The notes under the pieces: model-generated
Database searches by the model: none
What the model was told of the DNA's origin: nothing
The model's input: only the letters and a program-made list of their open reading frames with translations
DNA from: a bacterium
GTDB lineage: Bacteria; Electryoneota; Electryoneia; Electryoneales; Electryoneaceae
DNA: 64,000 nt
Assembly (NCBI GenBank): GCA_020444265.1
Contig: JAHLLH010000006.1
Span: forward strand, 62,001 to 126,000
Reading direction: 5' to 3'
Shown here: in pieces, positions 24,764 to 32,860 of the stretch
How the letters are laid out: every line of letters begins with the position of its first letter
Position numbering within the stretch: position 1 is the first letter of the stretch
Program-made: the position numbers and the translations under genes

Positions 24764-27556
24764 ATGCGGCTACCCCTACTCACTTGGCTGACATTATTTA
24801 TCCTCCTTCCATTCTCCCTGTCAATCGCCGGTGTCCCTGCGCGATATGGCGGTCCTCTTTACAACACCTATGAACCGGAAGATTATCACGGCGAGGGACA
24901 GAATTTTGACCTGGCGGTCAACTCGAAGAATATCATCTACGTCGCAAATGCTGTTGGTGTTCTGGAGTTTGATGGGACACGGTGGCGGACGATTGAAAGC
25001 ACGACTCACTCCATTCCATTTGGTCTTGATTGCGATGAGCAGGACAACATATGGGTGGCCATGCAACAGGATCTCGGGGTGCTTTTCCCCGATTCCAGCG
25101 GCACGCTGACCTTCCATTCCCTCCTTCCGCAAATTACCGACTCCCTTGATATCGCAAGCGGCGTCTGGCGAGTTCGTGCCACCACACAGGGCATCTTTTT
25201 CCAAAGCCCAAAGTTCGTGCTCCGTTGGCGAGTAACAGGCGGCTCACCGCTCGAAGGCGAAGCGAAGATTTTCCATGCCGATGGACATTCTTTTACCCTC
25301 GTCTGCGAAGTTGACAGCACCATCTTTATCCGTCAACACCGCTCCCCGATCTCACGCTTGGAAGGGGACAGCATCGTTCCTGTCTCACAATGGTCTGATC
25401 ACGCCCGCATTTCCTATGTCCACGCAACCCGATTCGATGAAGACCACGTGCTGTTCACCACATTTCGTGGTCGTCTCTATGTCGGTGGACCAGATGGAAT
25501 CGATGAGTTGAAGATTCAAGTTCCCGAAGACTTTGACATGTCTGTCTGCTTCGGGAGCATCCCTCTGTCGGACGACCGATTTGTCATTTCCACCAATCAG
25601 GGGATGGTGGTGATCGATCGTGCGGGAAAGGTGAAAGAAGTTGTGGACAAGCTTGGCGGATTGTCCACAAGAAACATCCTCCGCGAAGCGACCATCGATC
25701 ATTCAGGCGGCTACTGGTTTCCTTTCGATTACGGGCTTGCTCGCGTCGAGTTTGACCGTTCCATGCGCATCCTCGACCGCGGAAGCGGTATCGGGGGGGC
25801 GATTTTCGAGATTCTTCGTTTCAACAACAACCTCTACATGGCAACCGGAACGGGGTTGTATGTACACCCCGAAAAGGACAGTCTCAGTGTTCCGAAATTG
25901 ACAAATGTCGACGGGATGCAGCTGGCAATCCACCATACTGCTCAAACCGATGAACAGCTCTTTCTGGCAACAGTACGCGGTCTTCACTACATGGGCAAGG
26001 ACAACAAAGTCCACCATTTAGGACCATTTATCGGCAATTGCGTTGGCATCACAGTTTCGGAGGACCAGAAGAACCTCTATCTCGGATCCGAACTCCAGGG
26101 GTTGTACCATTTCAGGCTGAAGGATGGTGCAGTCCTGCCATCCGGCAGGTTGGACCTGCCACAGACCGGGTTTGACCGGATCACCTTTGATTCAGCGGGG
26201 AACCTCTGGGCAATGGTGACAGGTGCAAACCAGGAAAAATTGCATCGCTCTACATTGGACCTGAACAATCCGACTCAGCTGGAGTTTTTTTCTTACGGGA
26301 GTGATAAAGGATTACCCGGTACGACAATCGGAACTCCGTTTATGCTGGAAGATAGCTTGCGAGTCCTGACAACAGAAGGGTACTTCACATACAATCCTGA
26401 GTTGGATCATTTCCTGCCAACCTTGCGTCCTTTCCCGGTCGATTTGAGCAACACCTTCCTGATGGAAAAACCATTGGTAGACGAATCCAATCGGATTTAT
26501 CTCTCTGCAGGACCAAACACTACCGTCCGGGTTTCGCTTGACCAAGATAGCGAGCGGCCAGTGGATCGTCTTCTTCAACGTTCTCCCATTCTCAGAGTAT
26601 TGGCGTTTTTCCATGATCCAGTCAGCAACTTGACGATATTCGGGACGGACGATGGGCAGATGGTTTTCTCGGGAGAAGAGGAAGAAACCACCAAGCCAGT
26701 GGTTTTGCTACGTGAAGCGATCATCGGAGATGAATCAATACATATCCGTTCTGGTAAGAAAAAACAGTACCGCTCGAGCGTCTACCAGGGTCCACTAGCC
26801 TCGGTTCGTTTTGTTTACACCATGACCTCGTTTGATGCTCCTGAAATGAGTCAATTCCAGTACCGCCTGGTTGGACGTGGGGACGAATGGTCCGCCTGGA
26901 GCAATGAAACCTACCGAGACTTCAACGATCTTCGTGAAGGGGCATACCAGTTTGAGGTGCGTGGACGCGATTACTCTCGGATAATCAGCGATCCGGCTAT
27001 CTATTCCTTTACCGTACTTCCCCCGTGGTACAGAACCAGTTGGATGTTGGTAATCTGGACACTGCTCGCAGGTGGGTTGATCTACCTGTTGATCCAGGTT
27101 CGTACACGTCAACTCGCCGCCCAGCAGTTGCGTCTTGAGGCCCTCGTACGAAAGCGTACTGAAGAGCTCAAGCAAGCCCAGGAAGCAGAGATCCGTGAGA
27201 TCGAAGCCCGTAAAGCTGCTGAACTGGAAAGCAACCGTCTGAAAACTGTCGCCCAACTTGCGACCACTGTCGCCCACGAATTGAACAACCCGCTTGCTGT
27301 GATCCAGGGACGGGTGGAAGTGGCGGACATGGACAAACAACTCAATCCAGAGTTGCGTCAGGTTCACGATTCGATCCGTGACCAGGTGTCTCGCATGAGC
27401 AAACTTGTGGACAAGCTGACCGGCATCGAGAGCATCCGTGTTGTGGATTACGCCGGCGGTATCAAGATGCTCGATCTCAAACCTCCCCCTCAGCCAGGCT
27501 CCACAGATCAACCGCCCAAGGATACCCCCTATTCTGATTCACCAGAAAAGGAGTAA
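24764..27556 (+). CDS. Triple-tyrosine sensor with HisKA but no ATPase domain
   Basis: A 930-residue membrane sensor. ATG 24764 gives a signal/anchor (LLTWLTLFILLPFSLSIAG); a GTG 24 bases earlier is possible. About 650 residues of periplasmic two-component-regulator propeller follow (repeats such as DCDEQDNIWVAMQQDLGV, FDSAGNLWAMVTG). A Y_Y_Y domain (about 680-745: YRLVGRGDEWSAWSN, LREGAYQFEVRGRD), one membrane helix (about 760-780), a coiled coil and HisKA (His838 in TVAHELNNPLAVIQGR) come next. The protein ends 92 residues after that His in a Pro-rich tail, with no HATPase domain. It may need a separate ATPase or act as a phospho-acceptor or scaffold. A complete stop is present, not a window edge. 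Confidence 0.8.
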   Translation: MRLPLLTWLTLFILLPFSLSIAGVPARYGGPLYNTYEPEDYHGEGQNFDLAVNSKNIIYVANAVGVLEFDGTRWRTIESTTHSIPFGLDCDEQDNIWVAMQQDLGVLFPDSSGTLTFHSLLPQITDSLDIASGVWRVRATTQGIFFQSPKFVLRWRVTGGSPLEGEAKIFHADGHSFTLVCEVDSTIFIRQHRSPISRLEGDSIVPVSQWSDHARISYVHATRFDEDHVLFTTFRGRLYVGGPDGIDELKIQVPEDFDMSVCFGSIPLSDDRFVISTNQGMVVIDRAGKVKEVVDKLGGLSTRNILREATIDHSGGYWFPFDYGLARVEFDRSMRILDRGSGIGGAIFEILRFNNNLYMATGTGLYVHPEKDSLSVPKLTNVDGMQLAIHHTAQTDEQLFLATVRGLHYMGKDNKVHHLGPFIGNCVGITVSEDQKNLYLGSELQGLYHFRLKDGAVLPSGRLDLPQTGFDRITFDSAGNLWAMVTGANQEKLHRSTLDLNNPTQLEFFSYGSDKGLPGTTIGTPFMLEDSLRVLTTEGYFTYNPELDHFLPTLRPFPVDLSNTFLMEKPLVDESNRIYLSAGPNTTVRVSLDQDSERPVDRLLQRSPILRVLAFFHDPVSNLTIFGTDDGQMVFSGEEEETTKPVVLLREAIIGDESIHIRSGKKKQYRSSVYQGPLASVRFVYTMTSFDAPEMSQFQYRLVGRGDEWSAWSNETYRDFNDLREGAYQFEVRGRDYSRIISDPAIYSFTVLPPWYRTSWMLVIWTLLAGGLIYLLIQVRTRQLAAQQLRLEALVRKRTEELKQAQEAEIREIEARKAAELESNRLKTVAQLATTVAHELNNPLAVIQGRVEVADMDKQLNPELRQVHDSIRDQVSRMSKLVDKLTGIESIRVVDYAGGIKMLDLKPPPQPGSTDQPPKDTPYSDSPEKE

Positions 27557-27755
27557 GTGCTAGAGAGTTATGCCCTACCCCTTTTTTTAGTTTGGCGAGT
27601 AGTCCTTTGAAGCACTGAGTTGCATTCCGCCACACTGCTAAGCCATTGATCTACCGTCACTGCAGGGTTTTAGCCCTCTTTGATATGGCATACGGCTTGC
27701 ATCTCCTCCCTGAATAGCCCCATATCCAGAGCCGAGCTGTACCAACGAGGTTGGT

Positions 27756-30164
27756 ATGCTTAAAAACTACCTGCTGGTCGCATTTCGAAATCTTCTGCGT
27801 AACTGGTCCTATTCATTGATCAACATCGCTGGTTTCGCCCTCGGCCTGGCGGTCACTCTCCTCATTGCACTGGTGGTCATCGACGATCTATCCTACGACC
27901 GCTTTCATCACTACCCGGACGACACCTACCGTTTCCTGACCCAGAACCGGGCGACAAAACATGTCAACAGTATTACTTCCGGCGCTCTGACAAAAGAAAC
28001 AGCGATCAGTGTACCCGGTGTCATCGCTACAACACGTGTCTTCGGCTTTGGTACTCTGACCCTGGACGCTTTTGGTGCGGCGGAGAACGAAGCGGGCATT
28101 CAGCGTCGTGTGTTGGGCACAGATTCGAGCTTTTTCAAGGTCTTTCCTGCGTTTAAGGTACTAGAAGGTGATCCGGACAACCAGTTGACCGCGCCTTCAA
28201 CAGCTGTCGTAACTCGAGAAGTGGCCTCCGCCCTGTTTGGCGATGAGCCTGCGGTCGGTCAAGTGGTTGAAGGGCCGGATGGCAACAACCCGTTCACTAT
28301 CACGGGAGTTGTTGCCGACTGCCCACCCAATAGCCACATCCAGTATGATATCATCGTCCCGGCCATCGTGAACGAGCAGAACCGTATTTGGTGGGAATCC
28401 TGGGACAATATCTCGGGGCATGGCTACCTGCGTGCCGAAGCGGGCATTGACCAACGAAATCTGGAACTTCAGATCGAAGAAGTAGGCGTTCTCAACGGCT
28501 TGAACGAGCAGTATCAACCGCGCCTTCAACCAATACGTGATGTCCACCTCGGCTCGTCTGACTTCCACTTTGATGTGCTCAACTTCGGCAGAAGTGACAA
28601 GAGCCAGGTCATCATGCTCTCCGCCATCGCCTTGCTGACCCTGTTGATCGCATCTATCAATTTCATCAACCTCTCCAGCGCACGGGCGGTCAAACGAGCT
28701 CGTGAAGTGGGTATGCGGAAAGTGGTTGGCGCTAATCCGCGTCAGATCATGGGGCAGTATCTCGGGGAATCGGTCCTGCTGACCTTGATCTCGATGGTTT
28801 TCGCAGCGGTACTAGTCGAACTGACCCTGCCCCTGTTGACCAACTTTATCGGGAAGGAACCGACCTACACCTTGACCAACACCCCAATTCTGTTGGTTTA
28901 CGTGTTGGGTGTAACCTTGCTTGTCGGGCTGCTGTCTGGGGTTTACCCGGCATTGGTGCTGACACGTTTCAAACCGGTTGCGATCCTCAAGGGACGGTTC
29001 CAGGCTACCCGGCAGGGTGTGCTCCTTCGCCAGGTGCTGGTCGTCTTCCAGTACTCCATCTCGATTGCCCTGATTGCCAGTGTGATCATCCTGCTTCAAC
29101 AGTTACGCTTTGTCAGCTCGATGGATGTAGGCTACGAGAAAGAACAGACCATCGTCACCTTTACGTTTAACCAGCAGCTCGCTGAAAAACGTCAAGCCTA
29201 TCTCGATGCGCTCCGTACCCTGCCTACTGTCGAAGCAGCCTGTTCGAGCATTGACATGTTCGGTTTCGGACCCTGGGGACGAATGGAAGGTCGTGGGGAG
29301 GATTCCGAAACAGGGTTGAACGAAATCTCCTTTTACCGTCATCGTGTCGGGGCAGAATTTATCCCTGCAATGGGGATTGACCTGCTCGCTGGCCGCAATT
29401 TTACTCGTACAGCGGCGGACAGCGGGCAGTCGGTGATTATCAATGAAGCGGCCCTTCGTGCCCTCGATTGGGCCGATGGTGATCCGATCGGGAAACGAAT
29501 CATCATTAAGTACGAATCGGGACTCGAAGAATCCCGCACCGTGGTGGGTGTTGTCGGCGATTTCGCGGTGGCCAACGCTCGTGAACAGGTCGACGCGGTG
29601 TGCATGGAATACAGCCCGGCAGGTGGCGGTTTTGTCGCAATCCGCTTGCAGGAAGGGGCGGTTGAATCTGCGATGGAGCAGATCGAGACGATCTGGAGTG
29701 AATTTTATCAGGACATCGCGCCCTTCAACTACGTCTTCCTCAACGATCAATTTGACCGTCAATACAGGAATGATCGCAATTTCATGCAGAAGACAGCGGT
29801 CTTCTCTGCCCTTGCGATAATCATCGCCAGCCTTGGCTTACTGGGCCTCTCCTCCTACAATGCGGAACAGCGGAGACGTGAAATCGCGATCCGTAAAGTA
29901 TTGGGAAGCGGCGAGGGACGAATCCTCTTGCTGTTGACACGGGACGCAGTCAAGTGGGTACTGATCGCCAACGTCTTCGGTTGGATTGGGGCCTGGTTTG
30001 TGATGAACCGCTGGCTTGAGGAATTCGCATATCGCGTCTCAGTAGGTCCATCGCCCTTCCTGCTGGCCGGAGCAGCAGCTCTTCTGCTGGCAATCAGCAT
30101 TGTATCCCTGCAGGCATGGCGTGCAGCCCTTACCAACCCGACAACATTGTTACATCAGGAATAA
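27756..30164 (+). CDS. FtsX/MacB-type ABC permease (first copy)
   Basis: An 802-residue inner-membrane protein of the MacB/FtsX permease superfamily in its duplicated form. An N-terminal helix (about 17-42) is followed by a periplasmic MacB_PCD domain, three helices (about 285-405: VIMLSAIALLTLLIASINFINLSSARAVKRAREVGMRKVVGA), then a second such half ending in three helices (SSYNAEQRRREIAIRKVLGS near 710). These proteins usually act with a cytoplasmic ATPase in macrolide/lipoprotein export or mechanotransmission. No ATPase gene is adjacent. GAGG lies 5 bases before the ATG. A paralogue lies at 37744. Confidence 0.88.
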   Translation: MLKNYLLVAFRNLLRNWSYSLINIAGFALGLAVTLLIALVVIDDLSYDRFHHYPDDTYRFLTQNRATKHVNSITSGALTKETAISVPGVIATTRVFGFGTLTLDAFGAAENEAGIQRRVLGTDSSFFKVFPAFKVLEGDPDNQLTAPSTAVVTREVASALFGDEPAVGQVVEGPDGNNPFTITGVVADCPPNSHIQYDIIVPAIVNEQNRIWWESWDNISGHGYLRAEAGIDQRNLELQIEEVGVLNGLNEQYQPRLQPIRDVHLGSSDFHFDVLNFGRSDKSQVIMLSAIALLTLLIASINFINLSSARAVKRAREVGMRKVVGANPRQIMGQYLGESVLLTLISMVFAAVLVELTLPLLTNFIGKEPTYTLTNTPILLVYVLGVTLLVGLLSGVYPALVLTRFKPVAILKGRFQATRQGVLLRQVLVVFQYSISIALIASVIILLQQLRFVSSMDVGYEKEQTIVTFTFNQQLAEKRQAYLDALRTLPTVEAACSSIDMFGFGPWGRMEGRGEDSETGLNEISFYRHRVGAEFIPAMGIDLLAGRNFTRTAADSGQSVIINEAALRALDWADGDPIGKRIIIKYESGLEESRTVVGVVGDFAVANAREQVDAVCMEYSPAGGGFVAIRLQEGAVESAMEQIETIWSEFYQDIAPFNYVFLNDQFDRQYRNDRNFMQKTAVFSALAIIIASLGLLGLSSYNAEQRRREIAIRKVLGSGEGRILLLLTRDAVKWVLIANVFGWIGAWFVMNRWLEEFAYRVSVGPSPFLLAGAAALLLAISIVSLQAWRAALTNPTTLLHQE

Positions 30165-30208
30165 CCCCGCACGTGTCGCGCATCGTCACCGGTACAAACC
30201 GGAGCGAG

Positions 30209-30244
30209 AAAGGGGGATGGGCTGATGCCCATCCCCCTTTTTTT
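30209..30244. terminator. Terminator between convergent genes
   Basis: A perfect 14-bp stem (AAAGGGGGATGGGC/GCCCATCCCCCTTT) with loop TGAT and a run of seven T on the plus strand ends the permease gene; the stem may also act for the M56 gene on the other strand. Confidence 0.9.
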
Positions 30245-30257
30245 ACCGCAGGAATTC

Positions 30258-32219
30258 TCAGTCAAGCCTGAATTTGAACCGCTGAACATACTGAGCCTTG
30301 ACTGGTTTTCCATCCTTCATCGCTGGTTCAAATGGAACCCCTTCCACTGCCTTGATAGCCGCCTTGGCAAATCCTGCATCCACGGGTGACTCTTTGACCA
30401 CCTCTGTTGATTCAACCACCCCATCTGCGGAAACAACAATGCGGATGTCAGCAAAGCCAGTTGTGCCAGACTTGCGTGCCGCTTCAGGGTAAAGCTGCTT
30501 GTCCGCCAGGTATTTGTAGAGCGCATAGACTCCATCTTTCGGACGGGGCTCTGCGCTGTCTACTCCCTTGGAAGCGCCCATCTCCATGCTTCGGCCAGCG
30601 GGTTTCGAATCTGCAGATTCTTTTACTTTTCCAGATGCCTTGCTGGTCCCGAATTCAGCCGATGTTTCAGCATTTGAAATCGATCCACCCGCCTCAGCAG
30701 CCGGTTTCCCAGCAATCGCCCAGATCTTGATCGGATCAATCGGATCATCCTCGTGCAGAATCGCGTAATGCAGGTGCGGGCCAGTCGATTTTCCCGTGCT
30801 GCCGACCTTGCCGATAGCATCGCCCTGACGGACTTGTGTGCCCTTTTCGGTGAGCAAGGCGGACATGTGGGCATAGTGAGTCTCATAGCCACCGCGATGT
30901 TCAATCTTGACAAAAAGGCCCCAGCCCTTGTCCGAACCAGCCTCGATGACCTTCCCATCGGCTGTCGCGTAGACCGTTGTCCCCTCCGCCGCACGAAGGT
31001 CTATCCCCTCATGGTCGTTCATCTTTCCGGTGAAAGGATCATTCATTGCGCCGACACGAGCGGTGATGGCTTCCTCGCTCACACGACTTAGCGGATAACC
31101 GGCAGGGACGACATAGGTCCCAGTTTCTCCATTACCCGCCTCGGGTGCGGGTCGGCGAACCTGAAGGGGAGCGGCCACGGCGACAGTGAAGGCGAGGATA
31201 AGCAGTACGGCACTTATCAGCAATGTGCGAAGCTCAGGGCGACGGTTATCATGACGATGATGCAGTATGTGGGCGATGCGTCGGACGAAAGATCGTCGCG
31301 AACTGATAAAACCTGGTGCTGGATGCATGGCAGACCTCCTACCAGCGACTTGTTCAGCAATCCGGCTCAGCGTTTTTGCATAATCAATATTCTGCGCTCG
31401 ATCACGCAGGACATGTGCATCACAGGCCTGTTCCGCCAGCAGGGCAACACGTGATGCGGCCACCCAGGCGAGCGGTTGAAAAAAGAGAATGGCGCGTGCA
31501 GAAGCTGCCAGTAGCAAGGTGGTGGCATCATGACGTTGAACATGGGCGAGTTCATGACGCACAACCTGGTCGAGTTCCCTGTTTGTCAATTCCGCCAACC
31601 AGGATTCCGGCAGCAGGATGACAGGTTTACGTGTCCCATGTGCGAAAGGGACTAATGCGAAGGGAGTCAAGCGAAGCTGGACTCTGCTGCGCTCACCTTC
31701 CAGCAAGTCCTCGACCCGTTCTCGGCGTGCGGGGGAGGCGATAGGCCTGGAGCGCCATTTCCACCAACGGACGCGCAAACTGTTCCAAAGCAGTCCACTA
31801 AAAAGCAGCAGGTAGACGACCCCGACCAGGATCAGTAGCAGCGCGTACGGTGTGGCAAGGCCATAGGAACCTTCTCCCGGCCCACTCATCAGGAAAATCA
31901 CCGGCTCAGCAGAATGTGCAGCGGCGTGCGAAGCCTGTTCCGCCACAGGACGAAACGCATATTCAGGCAGCAGAGCCAAAGACCCCATTCCCTTTCCCGC
32001 ACCAATCCCCAACAGGTTAAACAGGGGGATAGCCGGAGCTGCAAGCAGGGCCGTCAGCCAGGTAAGGTGACGCCGATCCGGAGACCAGGATCGTTGGAAA
32101 CGGTCCACCAGCAGGACAGCGAGAAAAAAGAGGGTCGTCTGCCACAGGGTCGAGAGCAGAAGACGAACTACTTCATACCCGATAGGGTCGAGACGAGTCA
32201 GCAGGTCATAGCTGTTCAT
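30258..32219 (-). CDS. BlaR1-like M56 metallopeptidase fused to M23 peptidase and TonB domains
   Basis: A 653-residue inner-membrane protein. Residues about 1-350 form the M56/BlaR1 membrane peptidase with several helices and the zinc motif HELAH (VRHELAHVQRHD), in which the His and Glu lie in the cytoplasmic loop. Residues about 365-490 are an M23 peptidase: HEGIDL, YAHMSALLTEKGTQVRQGD, GPHLHYAI (HxH). Residues about 560-653 are a TonB C-terminal domain (YPEAARKSGTTGFADIRIVVSADGVV). In BlaR1 systems the peptidase cleaves the repressor on sensing a cell-wall signal. Here it lies 4 bases overlapping the BlaI-type gene, so the pair is coupled. M56-M23 fusions exist; the added TonB end is less usual. 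Confidence 0.88.
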   Translation of the reverse strand: MNSYDLLTRLDPIGYEVVRLLLSTLWQTTLFFLAVLLVDRFQRSWSPDRRHLTWLTALLAAPAIPLFNLLGIGAGKGMGSLALLPEYAFRPVAEQASHAAAHSAEPVIFLMSGPGEGSYGLATPYALLLILVGVVYLLLFSGLLWNSLRVRWWKWRSRPIASPARRERVEDLLEGERSRVQLRLTPFALVPFAHGTRKPVILLPESWLAELTNRELDQVVRHELAHVQRHDATTLLLAASARAILFFQPLAWVAASRVALLAEQACDAHVLRDRAQNIDYAKTLSRIAEQVAGRRSAMHPAPGFISSRRSFVRRIAHILHHRHDNRRPELRTLLISAVLLILAFTVAVAAPLQVRRPAPEAGNGETGTYVVPAGYPLSRVSEEAITARVGAMNDPFTGKMNDHEGIDLRAAEGTTVYATADGKVIEAGSDKGWGLFVKIEHRGGYETHYAHMSALLTEKGTQVRQGDAIGKVGSTGKSTGPHLHYAILHEDDPIDPIKIWAIAGKPAAEAGGSISNAETSAEFGTSKASGKVKESADSKPAGRSMEMGASKGVDSAEPRPKDGVYALYKYLADKQLYPEAARKSGTTGFADIRIVVSADGVVESTEVVKESPVDAGFAKAAIKAVEGVPFEPAMKDGKPVKAQYVQRFKFRLD

Positions 32220-32608
32220 TTCTCCCCCTCCTCATGGCGCTCGATCATCTCGCGAATCTCCTTCATATCCTTCCGACTGACGGACTTTTCGCCCAGCAAA
32301 GCAGCGACCAGTGAAGGAACCGATCCTTCGAATGCACGGTCGAGCAAGTCACGCAGCATGGAGGAACGCCCCTCCTGACGGACCGTGCGAGGGAAGTAGA
32401 CATAGCCACGGCCCTCTTTGCGACGATCAAGGTGACCCTTCTCAATCAGAATCGAGAGGATTTTGCGGATCGAGCCATCTGCGAGTTCACGCCCCTGCTT
32501 GTTCAGAGCACGCTGCATCTCTTCGGTGGTCGTCTCTCCCTGTTCCCAGATCAACTGCATGAACTCGAGTTCGACTTCCGTAAAAGTGGTAGACCGTCTG
32601 CCGGGCAT
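32216..32608 (-). CDS. BlaI/MecI-family transcriptional repressor
   Basis: A 130-residue winged-helix repressor. The recognition region is TEVELEFMQLIWEQGETTTEEMQRALNKQGRELADGSIRKILSILIEKGHL, the standard BlaI/MecI pattern, followed by GYVYFPRTVRQEG and a C-terminal dimerisation helix (residues about 85-125). The ATG at 32608 is preceded by AGGAG at a good distance; a GTG one codon upstream is less likely. It is coupled to the M56-M23-TonB gene (ATGA overlap), as in bla/mec loci, but the target is not a beta-lactamase here. Twin palindromes upstream are probably its own operators. Confidence 0.93.
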   Translation of the reverse strand: MPGRRSTTFTEVELEFMQLIWEQGETTTEEMQRALNKQGRELADGSIRKILSILIEKGHLDRRKEGRGYVYFPRTVRQEGRSSMLRDLLDRAFEGSVPSLVAALLGEKSVSRKDMKEIREMIERHEEGEK

Positions 32609-32620
32609 CACGCTCTCCTG

Positions 32621-32697
32621 TTGCGAGAATCTTTTCTCGTATTAATCTTACAAAGCAGATTGTCCCAGGTCAAGAGTTTGCGAGAATCTTTTCTCGT
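32621..32697 (-). promoter_or_regulatory. Twin BlaI-type operators flanking a promoter
   Basis: The same 20-base sequence, containing CGAGAA-N4-TTCTCG, occurs at 32621-32640 and 32678-32697. Between the two, on the minus strand, lie -35 TTGACC (32673-32668) and -10 TAAGAT (32650-32645) spaced by exactly 17 bases. Transcription would begin inside the lower operator. Two identical palindromes bracketing the promoter are the layout expected for autorepression by the BlaI-type protein. Confidence 0.8.
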
Positions 32698-32718
32698 CAC
32701 TCGACTCCGTACTATAAA
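32690..32718 (+). promoter_or_regulatory. Possible divergent promoter of the C25 gene
   Basis: TATAAA at 32713-32718 has a weak -35 (TTTCTC, 32690-32695) 17 bases upstream that overlaps the upper BlaI-type operator. If used, the C25-type gene would share the repressor. Confidence 0.3.
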
Positions 32719-32860
32719 TCGCGCAGCAGAATGAACCTACCTTTCGCTTTTCGCACCAACTTGGGACGTTCCGTTGTCCCTTCCCGAATAACCATGTATT
32801 TTGAATGAAGCTAGCTGTGGGACCCGACCCCATCGCATCCCCCGCAAACACGAGTGGTCC

